Assembly (NCBI GenBank): GCA_002420145.1
Contig: DIHL01000031.1
Span: 25,907-89,906, forward strand
DNA length: 64,000 nt
Reading direction: 5' to 3'
From: Bacteroidetes bacterium UBA5697
Lineage (GTDB): Bacteria; Bacteroidota; Bacteroidia; B-17B0; Aurantibacillaceae
Shown: piece after piece, positions 1 through 7,446 of the stretch
Numbering within the stretch: the stretch's first letter is position 1
How the letters are laid out: every line of letters starts with the position of its first letter
Translations under genes and position numbers: made by a program
The notes under the pieces: model-generated
Seen by the model: only the letters and a program-made list of their open reading frames with translations
Databases searched by the model: none
What the model was told of the DNA's origin: nothing

Positions 1-187
1 TAAACTTTACAGTTGCTGATCCTGGAGCTAATCCAGCCATGGGGTGTGATTGGTCTACCACCTCAGCATTATATTCAATAACACCCTCTGTTAAAGCGTT
101 TTCGGATTTACCAGAACCGCCACATGACACAAGAGACACTATGGAAACTAAGAAAGAAAATAATAATATTCGTTTAGTTGTTATCAA
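1..187 (-). CDS. Lipoprotein, N-terminal fragment (runs off left edge)
   Basis: The reading frame starts at a TTG at 187 and runs off the left edge. The translation opens ITTKRILLFSFLVS and reaches a lipobox LVSCGGS near residue 20, so the product should be a lipid-anchored envelope protein. The visible mature part (about 40 residues, containing EGVIEYNAEVVDQ and a Pro/Met-rich stretch) resembles the start of Bacteroidota DUF4412-like lipoproteins, but that is only a recollection of pattern. No ATG start is in frame, so TTG is the best start seen. It is oriented like the arginine decarboxylase gene upstream of it, 51 bases away, and could be its downstream operon partner. Confidence 0.6.
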   Translation of the reverse strand, partial: MITTKRILLFSFLVSIVSLVSCGGSGKSENALTEGVIEYNAEVVDQSHPMAGLAPGSATVKF

Positions 188-238
188 AAGGATAGATTAA
201 AGAAATCGAAAGATAATCATTTGGATTAAATCGACAAA

Positions 239-1636
239 TTAATACCCTAAAATTTTTAACATCGATTTATAACTCTGTTCTTTGGCAAATAACTTAGTCG
301 TTAATTTTCCCTCTTCATCTTTATCTATCAACACATGTTTGGGAGCTGGCACTAAACAATGCTGCGTGCCGCCATATCCACTTAATGCTTCCTGATAGGC
401 TCCTGTATGGAAAAATCCTACATATAAAGGTTGTTTATCTGTACGTGACACTTTGGGTAAAAACACCTGATTAGTATGGGCCTCACTATTATAATAATCC
501 ATACTATCACAAGTTAAACCACCTAAATTAACTGGTACATAAGGCTTGTCCCAATTATTAACAGCTAATAAAATAAAGCGCTGATTTATACCCCAAGTAT
601 CGGGAAGCGTAGTGATAAATGAGCTGTCAATCATATACCATTGTTCACGGTCGTTCTGTTGTTTTTGATCGATAATAGAGTATAATGTTGCTCCACTTTC
701 TGCTACAGTAAACGATCCAAACTCTGTAAAAATGTTTGGCTCATCTATCTCGTGTTGGGTACAATAAGTTTTAATTTGAGATACAATCTCTTCAACCATG
801 TATTCATAATTGTAATCAAAACTTAAAGAGGTGCGAATTGGCATACCACCTCCAATGTTTAATGAATCTAAGCTCGGACAGATTTTTTTCAGTTCTTTAT
901 AAATGTTTAAACACTTGTTTAACTCCGTCCAATAGTAAATAGTATCCTTAATACCATTATTAATAAAGAAATGCAACAACTTTAGTTCAAACTTAGGATT
1001 GTTTTGTATCTTCTCTTTATAAAGACTAATAATATCAGTGTAACGAACCCCTAGACGAGATGAATAGAAGGCAAAAGAGGGTTCTTCTTCCGTACTAATT
1101 CTTATTCCGAGTTGACATTTAGCAACTTTTACATTCTTTTTATAGTGTTCAAACTCATCTAAATGGTCAAGAACGGGGATTACATTATAGCCATCATTTA
1201 ATAATTCCGAGATATATTGTTTGTAGTTTGTTTTCTTATAACCATTACATATAATGAAGGTGTCTTTAGTAATCATCTTCTTTTTAATTTGCTCACGAAT
1301 AATTTGAATATCATAAGCCGAAGATGTTTCTATATGCACGTCATTCTTTAGCACTTCATCTAAAACAAAGCTAAAGTGAGAGCTTTTGGTGCAATAGCAA
1401 TATACATATTTACCTTTATAATCAGCTTTTGCCATCGCTACATTAAACATACGTTTAGCTTTTTGTATTTGCGACGTAATTTTTGGTAAATACGTGATTT
1501 TTAATGGAGTACCATATTGTTTAATAATATCCATTAATGGAATATCATTAAAATATAATTCATCGTCAATCACTTCAAACGATTCTTGCGGAAAATCGAA
1601 GGTTTGTTCGATTAAGTTTTGGTATTTATTTTCCAT
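239..1636 (-). CDS. speA: Arginine decarboxylase, PLP fold type III (Orn/DAP/Arg decarboxylase 2 family)
   Basis: This enzyme is expected to decarboxylate arginine to agmatine, the first step of polyamine synthesis, in the cytoplasm. The 465-residue protein has the alanine-racemase-fold PLP lysine in YCTKSSHF (Lys84), the HFFINNG motif (His222), the glycine-rich phosphate-binding NIGGGMP (262-264), EFGSF (Glu305) and the C-terminal CDSMDYY motif (Cys377, Asp378) expected at the dimer active site. The length and the YCTKSS signature match the group annotated as arginine decarboxylase in Flavobacteriia rather than LysA. An upstream in-frame GTG (1642) would add two residues; the ATG at 1636 is preferred. 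A deoxyhypusine-synthase-like gene that usually neighbours it lies 2.9 kb away. Substrate specificity is inferred from the family. Confidence 0.8.
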   Translation of the reverse strand: MENKYQNLIEQTFDFPQESFEVIDDELYFNDIPLMDIIKQYGTPLKITYLPKITSQIQKAKRMFNVAMAKADYKGKYVYCYCTKSSHFSFVLDEVLKNDVHIETSSAYDIQIIREQIKKKMITKDTFIICNGYKKTNYKQYISELLNDGYNVIPVLDHLDEFEHYKKNVKVAKCQLGIRISTEEEPSFAFYSSRLGVRYTDIISLYKEKIQNNPKFELKLLHFFINNGIKDTIYYWTELNKCLNIYKELKKICPSLDSLNIGGGMPIRTSLSFDYNYEYMVEEIVSQIKTYCTQHEIDEPNIFTEFGSFTVAESGATLYSIIDQKQQNDREQWYMIDSSFITTLPDTWGINQRFILLAVNNWDKPYVPVNLGGLTCDSMDYYNSEAHTNQVFLPKVSRTDKQPLYVGFFHTGAYQEALSGYGGTQHCLVPAPKHVLIDKDEEGKLTTKLFAKEQSYKSMLKILGY

Positions 1637-1726
1637 AAGCACAAATGTAAGTTACTTGGATTAGAGTTCAAAGTACTAAAGTAAGTTATTTGGATTTATT
1701 AATAATTATTTAACCGTAAAAGCTTT

Positions 1727-1795
1727 GATTACGAATATAATACGAATCTGGATTTAACCAGTCTCGATTCGTATATTCGCACATGATTCGTAATT
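1727..1795. repeat. Palindromic intergenic element with TACGAAT/ATTCGTA arms
   Basis: Left arm GATTACGAATATAATACGAATC faces a right side containing GATTCGTATATTCG and ATGATTCGTAATT, giving a long imperfect hairpin between two divergent genes. A related stretch occurs at 10770-10841. It may be a dispersed repeat or a cruciform regulatory element for the divergent promoters. Confidence 0.5.
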
Positions 1796-1833
1796 ATTTT
1801 CATCTTATTAAAACAAAACCTTAATTTCGCGTC

Positions 1834-2280
1834 ATGATTCAACGTAAACAAACCCTTTTCTTATTAGTTGTAGTTATTATAGCTATTACTTTGTTCTTTA
1901 TTACTTTCCAAAACATTGTTATTCCCAATGGCCATTGGCCAATATGTTTAATGCCTGGCTGTAGTTCGGATATCACCAATTCAAATATTTACTTCCCCAT
2001 CGTATTTAATGTCATTATACTTATATTAAGTACAACTATCATCTTTTTATATAAAAACCGAGTATTACAATATAAGTTAGCAAACTTATTAGTTCTGTTT
2101 AATATATTTTTAGTTGGTCTATTCTTTCTATTATCATATATAAAAGAAGGACAAACAGGAACCGTTTCTTACCAAATTGGATCTTTTTTACCACTTATTT
2201 CAGCTGTTTTTGCTTATTTAGCGGCTCATTTTATTAAAAAAGATGAGCAAATGGTAAGAAGTGCAGATAGAATTAGATAA
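1834..2280 (+). CDS. DUF4293 family four-TM membrane protein
   Basis: The 148-residue protein has four hydrophobic segments (about residues 7-27, 51-73, 81-102 and 112-133) and ends with the DUF4293 signature LAAHFIKKDEQMVRSADRIR. DUF4293 is a Bacteroidota inner-membrane family without a known function. It begins with MIQRKQT, the conserved N-terminus of that family, which supports the ATG at 1834. It is divergent from the arginine decarboxylase gene with a palindromic 190-base spacer, and is followed after 218 bases by accB. Confidence 0.8.
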   Translation: MIQRKQTLFLLVVVIIAITLFFITFQNIVIPNGHWPICLMPGCSSDITNSNIYFPIVFNVIILILSTTIIFLYKNRVLQYKLANLLVLFNIFLVGLFFLLSYIKEGQTGTVSYQIGSFLPLISAVFAYLAAHFIKKDEQMVRSADRIR

Positions 2281-2295
2281 AATCTACTGCTTTTT

Positions 2296-2360
2296 GGTCA
2301 CCCTGAACTCGATTTAGTTTTTTTGAGGTGCTGAAACTCACACCTTGGCGTGACAGCATA
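2296..2360. repeat. Degenerate REP-like GTCA...TGAC palindrome
   Basis: The stretch opens with GTCACCCTGAACTCG and closes with CTTGGCGTGAC, with GAGGTGCTGAAACTC in between. It is a decayed relative of the GTCAtnCTGAA...TTCAGnATGAC elements common in Bacteroidota spacers. A better preserved pair forms the core of the element at 63864-63942. Confidence 0.5.
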
Positions 2361-2464
2361 ACAAATTCAGATTTTATATTGTTGATAATTAGGTGTTTTT
2401 TTGAACATTTAGGCATTTTTCGACTAAAAACGAATGATTTATATCATTTTTTATAAATAAATGG

Positions 2465-2472
2465 TATTTTTG
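2465..2472 (+). promoter_or_regulatory. Probable -7 box of the accB promoter
   Basis: TATTTTTG matches the Bacteroidota TAnnTTTG -7 consensus, 26 bases before the accB ATG. The following leader CCCCCACTAACTAAAAC is closely similar to the leader of the glutamate dehydrogenase gene (56582 onward). No clear -33 TTTG was found at the right spacing. Confidence 0.5.
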
Positions 2473-2498
2473 CCCCCACTAACTAAAACACTTAAAAA

Positions 2499-2999
2499 AT
2501 GAAATTAACTGAAATTCAAGATTTAATTAAATTTGTTTCTAAAAGCGGGGTAAACGAAGTTGAACTAGAAACTAAAGAAATTAAAATAGTTATTAAAACT
2601 GGTAAGCAAACTACCGCATCACCAGTAATGTACCAAGCTACTCCTGCTCAAATTACAACAGCTCCTGCACAAGTTTTGGCAGCTCCTGTAGCTACTCCTG
2701 CTCCAACTGCTGACACTATAACTCCAGCGGCAACTGCGGCGGCGGCTAACGAAGCAAAATACATAACTATTAAATCGCCAATGATTGGAACGTTCTACCG
2801 TTCTGCTGGTCCAGATAAGCCTGCATTTGTAAATGTAGGAGATGATATCGAAACTGGAAAGCCAGTATGTATTATTGAAGCAATGAAATTATTTAACGAA
2901 ATTGAAAGCGAAGTAAAAGGTAAAATCGTAAAGGTATTGGTAAATGATGCTACTCCTGTTGAGTATGATCAACCTTTATTCTTAGTTGACCCAGCTTAA
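2499..2999 (+). CDS. accB: Acetyl-CoA carboxylase biotin carboxyl carrier protein
   Basis: AccB carries the biotin that shuttles carboxyl groups between biotin carboxylase and carboxyltransferase in malonyl-CoA formation, the first step of fatty acid synthesis. The 166-residue protein has the usual plan: an N-terminal docking segment (1-37), a flexible Ala/Pro/Thr-rich linker (about 38-85) and a biotinyl lipoyl-like domain (88-165) with the EAMKLFNEIE motif, the biotinylated lysine being Lys130. Full length for the family. accC follows 68 bases downstream on the same strand, separated by a perfect hairpin; accD is 43 kb away in this window and accA is not present. Confidence 0.97.
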   Translation: MKLTEIQDLIKFVSKSGVNEVELETKEIKIVIKTGKQTTASPVMYQATPAQITTAPAQVLAAPVATPAPTADTITPAATAAAANEAKYITIKSPMIGTFYRSAGPDKPAFVNVGDDIETGKPVCIIEAMKLFNEIESEVKGKIVKVLVNDATPVEYDQPLFLVDPA

Positions 3000-3008
3000 T
3001 TATAATTC

Positions 3009-3040
3009 AAAATTCAAAGATTTAAAAATCTTTGAATTTT
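3009..3040. repeat. Perfect 15-bp inverted repeat between accB and accC
   Basis: Arms at 3009-3023 (AAAATTCAAAGATTT) and 3026-3040 are exact reverse complements around a 2-base spacer. The hairpin lies between the accB stop and the accC ATG at 3068. It lacks a GC-rich stem, so it is not a typical terminator; an RNA-processing or stability element or a decayed dispersed repeat are possible. Confidence 0.75.
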
Positions 3041-3067
3041 AAACTTTTAACGTTAAATTCTAAACAG

Positions 3068-4411
3068 ATGTTTAAAAAAATATTAATTGCCAATCGAGGC
3101 GAAATTGCTTTACGTGTTATTAGAACATGTAGAGAAATGGGGATTAAAACCGTAGCGGTTTATTCTACTGCTGATAAAGATTCTTTACACGTTAAGTTTG
3201 CCGACGAAGCAGTATGTATTGGTCCTCCACCAAGCAAAGACAGTTATTTAAACATGGCCAATATTATTGCAGCTGCAGAGATTACTAATGCAGACGCTAT
3301 ACATCCTGGTTATGGATTTTTAAGTGAAAACGCCAAATTTTCTGAAATTTGTCGCCAAAACAAAATAAAGTTCATTGGAGCTTCTCCTGAGATGATTAAT
3401 CAAATGGGGGACAAGAGTAATGCTAAAGCAACTATGATTGCTGCAGGTGTACCCTGTGTGCCAGGTTCGGTAGGTTTATTAGACAGCGCTGATCAAGGAA
3501 AAGAATTAGCTAAAGAAATTAAGTATCCTGTGATTATTAAAGCTACTGCTGGTGGTGGTGGAAAAGGGATGCGTATTATTTGGAAAGAAGAAGATTTTCA
3601 AAATGCATGGGATAGTGCTGTTCATGAAGCAACTGCAGCTTTTGGTAACGGTGCCATGTATATGGAAAAATATATTGAGGAACCACGCCACATCGAAATT
3701 CAAATTGTGGGCGATGCACACGGTAAAGCTTGCCACTTAAGTGAGCGTGACTGTTCGGTACAACGCCGTCATCAAAAATTGGTTGAAGAAACTCCTTCTC
3801 CATTTATGACTCCTGAATTACGTGAAGCCATGGGTGATGCTGCTGTTAAAGCTGCTTTATCTATTGGTTACGAAGGCGTAGGGACTATTGAGTTTTTAGT
3901 TGATAAACACCGTAATTTTTACTTCATGGAAATGAATACTCGTATTCAAGTGGAGCATCCAATTACAGAGGAAGTTATTAACTACGATTTAATACGTGAA
4001 CAAATTTTAGTAGCTGCTGGTGTGCCTATTAGTGGCAAAAACTACTATCCTCAATTGCATGCTATTGAGTGCCGTATTAATGCTGAAGATCCTTTCAAAA
4101 ACTTCACACCATCTCCAGGGTTAATTACAACATTACACACACCAGGCGGACACGGTATTCGTGTAGACTCTCATGTGTATAGTGGTTACCGTATCCCACC
4201 AAACTATGATAGTATGGTTGGTAAATTAATTACAGTGGCACAAACTCGTGAAGAAGCTATTGCAAAAATGCACCGTGCTTTAAGTGAATATGTGATTGAA
4301 GGAGTTAAAACAACGATTCCTTTTCATATTAAATTAATGCAAAACGAAGATTTTAAAGCTGGTAATTACACGACTAAGTTTATGGAAACTTGGGATTTTA
4401 ATAACGCTTAA
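3068..4411 (+). CDS. accC: Acetyl-CoA carboxylase, biotin carboxylase subunit
   Basis: AccC carboxylates the biotin of AccB using ATP and bicarbonate. From ATG 3068 the protein has 447 residues, the normal family length, starting MFKKILIANRGEIA with the conserved IANRGEIA N-lobe motif. The ATP-grasp glycine loop GGGGKG is at 162-167 and the Mg/biotin-binding EMNTRIQVEHP motif at 288-298, so all hallmarks are present. A longer in-frame extension beginning at TTG 3032 would start inside a palindrome and is rejected. The gene is probably co-transcribed with accB and ends before a strong terminator at 4419-4447. Confidence 0.97.
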   Translation: MFKKILIANRGEIALRVIRTCREMGIKTVAVYSTADKDSLHVKFADEAVCIGPPPSKDSYLNMANIIAAAEITNADAIHPGYGFLSENAKFSEICRQNKIKFIGASPEMINQMGDKSNAKATMIAAGVPCVPGSVGLLDSADQGKELAKEIKYPVIIKATAGGGGKGMRIIWKEEDFQNAWDSAVHEATAAFGNGAMYMEKYIEEPRHIEIQIVGDAHGKACHLSERDCSVQRRHQKLVEETPSPFMTPELREAMGDAAVKAALSIGYEGVGTIEFLVDKHRNFYFMEMNTRIQVEHPITEEVINYDLIREQILVAAGVPISGKNYYPQLHAIECRINAEDPFKNFTPSPGLITTLHTPGGHGIRVDSHVYSGYRIPPNYDSMVGKLITVAQTREEAIAKMHRALSEYVIEGVKTTIPFHIKLMQNEDFKAGNYTTKFMETWDFNNA

Positions 4412-4418
4412 AAAATTT

Positions 4419-4447
4419 AAAAGCCTTCATGTTAGAAGGCTTTTTTA
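4419..4447 (+). terminator. Rho-independent terminator of accBC
   Basis: AAAAGCCTTC (4419-4428) pairs with GAAGGCTTTT (4435-4444), followed by a T run. It begins 8 bases after the accC stop. Confidence 0.85.
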
Positions 4448-4460
4448 TTATTAAAAACAA

Positions 4461-4490
4461 AAAAAGCTCAACTACTTGGTTGAGCTTTTT
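4461..4490. terminator. Bidirectional terminator, mainly for the 4512-5498 gene
   Basis: AAAAAGCTCAAC (4461-4472) and GTTGAGCTTTTT (4479-4490) form a perfect stem with A and T tracts on both sides. It separates convergent accC and the deoxyhypusine-synthase-like gene and can stop transcription from either side. Confidence 0.85.
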
Positions 4491-4511
4491 TATGCTATTT
4501 TGTATAGATTA

Positions 4512-5498
4512 TTACCAACCTAAAACCCAAGAGAAAATTAGAGGAGCTACAATAGTAGCATCACTTTCTACAATAAATTTAGGTGTATGAATATCTAATT
4601 TCCCCCAAGTAATTTTTTCGTTTGGAACCGCCCCAGAGTATGAACCATAAGAAGTTGTTGAATCTGAAATTTGACAGAAATAACTCCAGAATGGAACATC
4701 ATGCATTTCCATATCTTGATATAGCATTGGCACAACACAAATGGGAAAATCTCCAGCAATACCTCCACCAATTTGGAAGAAACCTACGCCTTTGCCTCCA
4801 CTGTTTTTTGGATACCAATCAGCTAACCAAGTCATATATTCGATACCACTTTTCATTGTACTTGCTTTAATCTCGCCTTTGATGACATAAGAAGCGAAAA
4901 TATTACCCATTGTACTATCTTCCCAACCTGGAACTACAATTGGTAAATTACGCTCAGCAGCAGCTAACATCCAGCTATCTTTTGGATCAATTTCGTAATA
5001 TTGTTTTAACTCGCCACTTAATAAAATTTTGTACATGTATTCATGTGGGAAATAACGCTCACCTGCTGTATCCGCATCTTTCCATATTTTATAAATATGT
5101 TTTTGTAAACGACGGAAAGCTTCTTCCTCAGGAATACAAGTATCAGTAACACGATTGTAGTGATTTTCTAATAAATCCCATTCTTCTTGTGGTGATAAAT
5201 CACGGTAATTAGGTACACGCTTGTAATGGCTATGTGCTACTAAATTCATAATATCTTCTTCCAAGTTAGCGCCAGTGCAAGAGATAATATCAATTTTACC
5301 TTGACGAATCATTTCTGCTAAGGATTTTCCTAACTCAGCAGTACTCATCGCACCTGCCAATGTTACCATCATTTTACCACCTTCGGTTAAATGTGTTTCG
5401 TATCCTTTAGCAGCATCTACTAAAGCTGCTGCATTAAAATGTTTATAATGATTTTCTATAAATTTAGAAATAGGTCCTTTGTTTGCTGCTGTTGACAT
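4512..5498 (-). CDS. Deoxyhypusine synthase-like protein (probable polyamine enzyme)
   Basis: The 328-residue protein belongs to the deoxyhypusine synthase fold. It has the NAD-site-like segments and the KNSGGKGVGFFQIGGG motif, and retains the lysine that forms the covalent aminobutyl intermediate in eukaryotic DHS within ITWGKLDIHT (Lys300), followed by the conserved ESDATIVAPL stretch. Bacteria have no eIF5A, so bacterial homologues are thought to act in polyamine biosynthesis, for example as homospermidine synthases. Arginine decarboxylase nearby (239-1636) supports that role. The exact product is not determined by sequence. It is a single-gene unit between terminators at 4461 and 5573. 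Confidence 0.85.
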   Translation of the reverse strand: MSTAANKGPISKFIENHYKHFNAAALVDAAKGYETHLTEGGKMMVTLAGAMSTAELGKSLAEMIRQGKIDIISCTGANLEEDIMNLVAHSHYKRVPNYRDLSPQEEWDLLENHYNRVTDTCIPEEEAFRRLQKHIYKIWKDADTAGERYFPHEYMYKILLSGELKQYYEIDPKDSWMLAAAERNLPIVVPGWEDSTMGNIFASYVIKGEIKASTMKSGIEYMTWLADWYPKNSGGKGVGFFQIGGGIAGDFPICVVPMLYQDMEMHDVPFWSYFCQISDSTTSYGSYSGAVPNEKITWGKLDIHTPKFIVESDATIVAPLIFSWVLGW

Positions 5499-5572
5499 AA
5501 TTGTTGTATTTTTAGTGGCGCAAATTTAGTATTAATCGTGTAATATTTGTATTATCTCTTGATTTATTGCAT

Positions 5573-5600
5573 AAAAAAACCCCGCTTTAGCGGGGTTTTT
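5573..5600 (-). terminator. Rho-independent terminator of the 5623-6528 outer-membrane gene
   Basis: AAACCCCGC and GCGGGGTTT form a GC-rich stem with A/T tracts on both sides. It lies 23 bases after the stop of the minus-strand barrel gene and upstream of the deoxyhypusine-synthase-like gene. Confidence 0.85.
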
Positions 5601-5622
5601 ATTTTTATACTTTATTTCTAGA

Positions 5623-6528
5623 TTAGAAATGTAAGTTTAAACGTAAAGTTCCAGATGGACCAAAGAAAGTATTCATGTTATCAGTATCTAACATAAAAGT
5701 ACTTGATTTAGCGCCTTCAACTGTTTGCTCTCCAACTGCTGGAGTAGCACCTCCGATTGACTCAGTAGTAGTTTTAGATTTTCCGCTCATTCCAAATCCA
5801 ATTCCCCATCCGAATTCACCACCGATAGAGATTTTTGGAGCTACGAAATACTCAGCACCTACAAATCCACGAACACCAATACTTAAAGAAGTACCTGATT
5901 TTCTTAAAGTAACACGTGCAGCATTACCATAAGTATCAGTAGTAATATTAGCATTACCATTCATACCATCACCTGCAGCACTAACAACTACAGCTGGAGT
6001 ACCAGTTGGGTTTAATTCATTTCCGTAAGTATATTTGTCTTTATTAGAACCCATGAAGATTCCAGCCTCAGCACCGTAAACACCTTGTAAACGAGTTTTA
6101 CCACGACGTTTTTCAATACCAACAGAAATTCCGATGTTTGTATTAGAGCTTGAATGTTTGTTCTCTACCATTGCAGGTAAATCAGGAAAAGTTGCAGCAG
6201 TTGTTGCAGCACGGTCAGCAGTCATTGTTTTAGTAGAAGTATTGTCAAAACCTAAACGAACAGACGCACGGTAAGCGTTAGTTGCATCTTTAAATTTCTT
6301 ACCAGTAATAACGAAATTGTTATTTAAGAAATTGAAAGTTGGAGCCGTGTTGTTGTTTGTTTTTCCAAAGAAATTACCAACATAGTTTAAAAATGGGTTA
6401 GCATCTACAGAGATAGCATACTCACCAGCCTCTGGTAAAAATGGTTCACCTTTTTTAGATGTTAAATCTTGAGCGAAGGCAGAAGTTACTCCAAATGCCA
6501 TTGCTACTACAGCGATTGATTTTTTCAT
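5623..6528 (-). CDS. Outer-membrane beta-barrel protein, uncharacterised
   Basis: The 301-residue protein has a classical signal peptide (MKKSIAVVAMAFGVTSAFA, cleavage near 19/20), then a Gly/Thr/Ala-rich sequence of alternating hydrophobic and polar residues and a C-terminus ending LRLNLHF with terminal Phe, the signature of outer-membrane barrels. Internal motifs such as LPEAGEYAISVDANPFLNYVGNFF-type N-terminal sequence recur in Bacteroidota barrel proteins of unknown role. The A/C-rich unstructured leader built on AAAC repeats (6529-6560) and the strong terminator suggest high expression. No plug domain or OmpA peptidoglycan-binding domain is seen. Confidence 0.75.
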   Translation of the reverse strand: MKKSIAVVAMAFGVTSAFAQDLTSKKGEPFLPEAGEYAISVDANPFLNYVGNFFGKTNNNTAPTFNFLNNNFVITGKKFKDATNAYRASVRLGFDNTSTKTMTADRAATTAATFPDLPAMVENKHSSSNTNIGISVGIEKRRGKTRLQGVYGAEAGIFMGSNKDKYTYGNELNPTGTPAVVVSAAGDGMNGNANITTDTYGNAARVTLRKSGTSLSIGVRGFVGAEYFVAPKISIGGEFGWGIGFGMSGKSKTTTESIGGATPAVGEQTVEGAKSSTFMLDTDNMNTFFGPSGTLRLNLHF

Positions 6529-6594
6529 AATTGTTTGTTTTGTTTGTTTGTTTGTTTTATTTAATTATACAAATTTGGTCATTTTTATCGAGTA

Positions 6595-6627
6595 CAAATT
6601 TACTAATAAGAATCCAATTATAAACAA
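6595..6627 (-). promoter_or_regulatory. Promoter of the outer-membrane barrel gene
   Basis: On the minus strand a TTG (6625-6627) is followed after 22 bases by TAAATTTG (6595-6602), matching the Bacteroidota -33/-7 layout. The predicted leader of about 60 bases is made of AAAC repeats. Confidence 0.5.
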
Positions 6628-6666
6628 GTATTTGTTAATATAGTAAAAAAAACTTGTTGATAATTA

Positions 6667-7344
6667 TCACTCCTTATTTTGCAACATAGGCACAAATTTA
6701 AATTTACCGAACGCTTGTTTGTCAAATTCTGTGCCAGACTTTTTAACAATTACATTCATAATTTGCTCATCTCCCTCTCCTAATGGAATTACCAATATTC
6801 CACCAATTACTAATTGAGCTAATAAATCCTGTGGGATATAAGGAGCGGCTGCAGTTACAATAATTTTATCAAAAGGTGCAAATTGCGGTAATCCTTTATA
6901 ACCATCGCCATAAACTAGTTTAGCGCCTTTATATCCTATTAAAGGTAAAAATACTTTTGTTTTATCAAATAGTTCTTTTTGTCGTTCAATAGAAAACACT
7001 TTTGCTCCCATTTCCAACAAAACAGCAGTTTGATAACCACAACCAGTTCCTATTTCTAGTACTTTTTCTCCTTTTTTAATATTTAGTTTTTCTGTTTGAA
7101 ATGCCACTGTAAAAGGATGAGATATGGTTTGACCAGCACCAATTTTTAAAGCTTTATCTGAATAAGCGTGATCTAATAAAGCTGGACGCTCTGTTGACTG
7201 ATCAAAAAATAAATGTCGAGGAATTTTTAAAATGGTATTTAAAACTGATTGACTAGTAATTCCTTTTTCTTTTAATTGTTCAACCAAACGTTTTCTTTTT
7301 CCTTGGAACAAATATTCGTCTTCTTTATTCGTATTAATTAACAT
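6667..7344 (-). CDS. pcm: Protein-L-isoaspartate O-methyltransferase
   Basis: Pcm methylates isoaspartyl residues in aged proteins using SAM, starting their repair. The 225-residue protein shows the family's substrate-site motif GAGQTISHPFTV (69-80), the SAM-binding motif I VLEIGTGCGYQTAVL (95-109) and the post-I acidic motif VFSIER, ending at a normal length. The ATG at 7344 fits the family start. The gene stands alone, divergent from the Gfo/Idh oxidoreductase gene with a 100-base spacer. Confidence 0.93.
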   Translation of the reverse strand: MLINTNKEDEYLFQGKRKRLVEQLKEKGITSQSVLNTILKIPRHLFFDQSTERPALLDHAYSDKALKIGAGQTISHPFTVAFQTEKLNIKKGEKVLEIGTGCGYQTAVLLEMGAKVFSIERQKELFDKTKVFLPLIGYKGAKLVYGDGYKGLPQFAPFDKIIVTAAAPYIPQDLLAQLVIGGILVIPLGEGDEQIMNVIVKKSGTEFDKQAFGKFKFVPMLQNKE

Positions 7345-7422
7345 GCTTTAAAACTAATTATAATAAACAATCCTATTTTAATATAAAAAAATGATTTCCA
7401 ACAATTCACTTTTAATAGATAT

Positions 7423-7430
7423 TATATTTG
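7423..7430 (+). promoter_or_regulatory. Probable -7 box for the 7447 gene and following block
   Basis: TATATTTG is an exact TAnnTTTG match, 16 bases before the ATG at 7447. The -33 region has no clear TTTG. It may start transcription of the glycan block. Confidence 0.45.
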
Positions 7431-7446
7431 CTAAAATTGTTATTAA

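Noticed and set aside
3032..3067. N-terminal extension of AccC beginning at TTG 3032
   Set aside because: The start would be inside the 15-base palindrome and adds 12 residues not seen in AccC; ATG 3068 gives the family length.
3506..3803. Open frames on both strands within the accC gene
   Set aside because: They overlap the conserved ATP-grasp region of AccC, have no promoter or recognisable protein family, and arise from codon composition.
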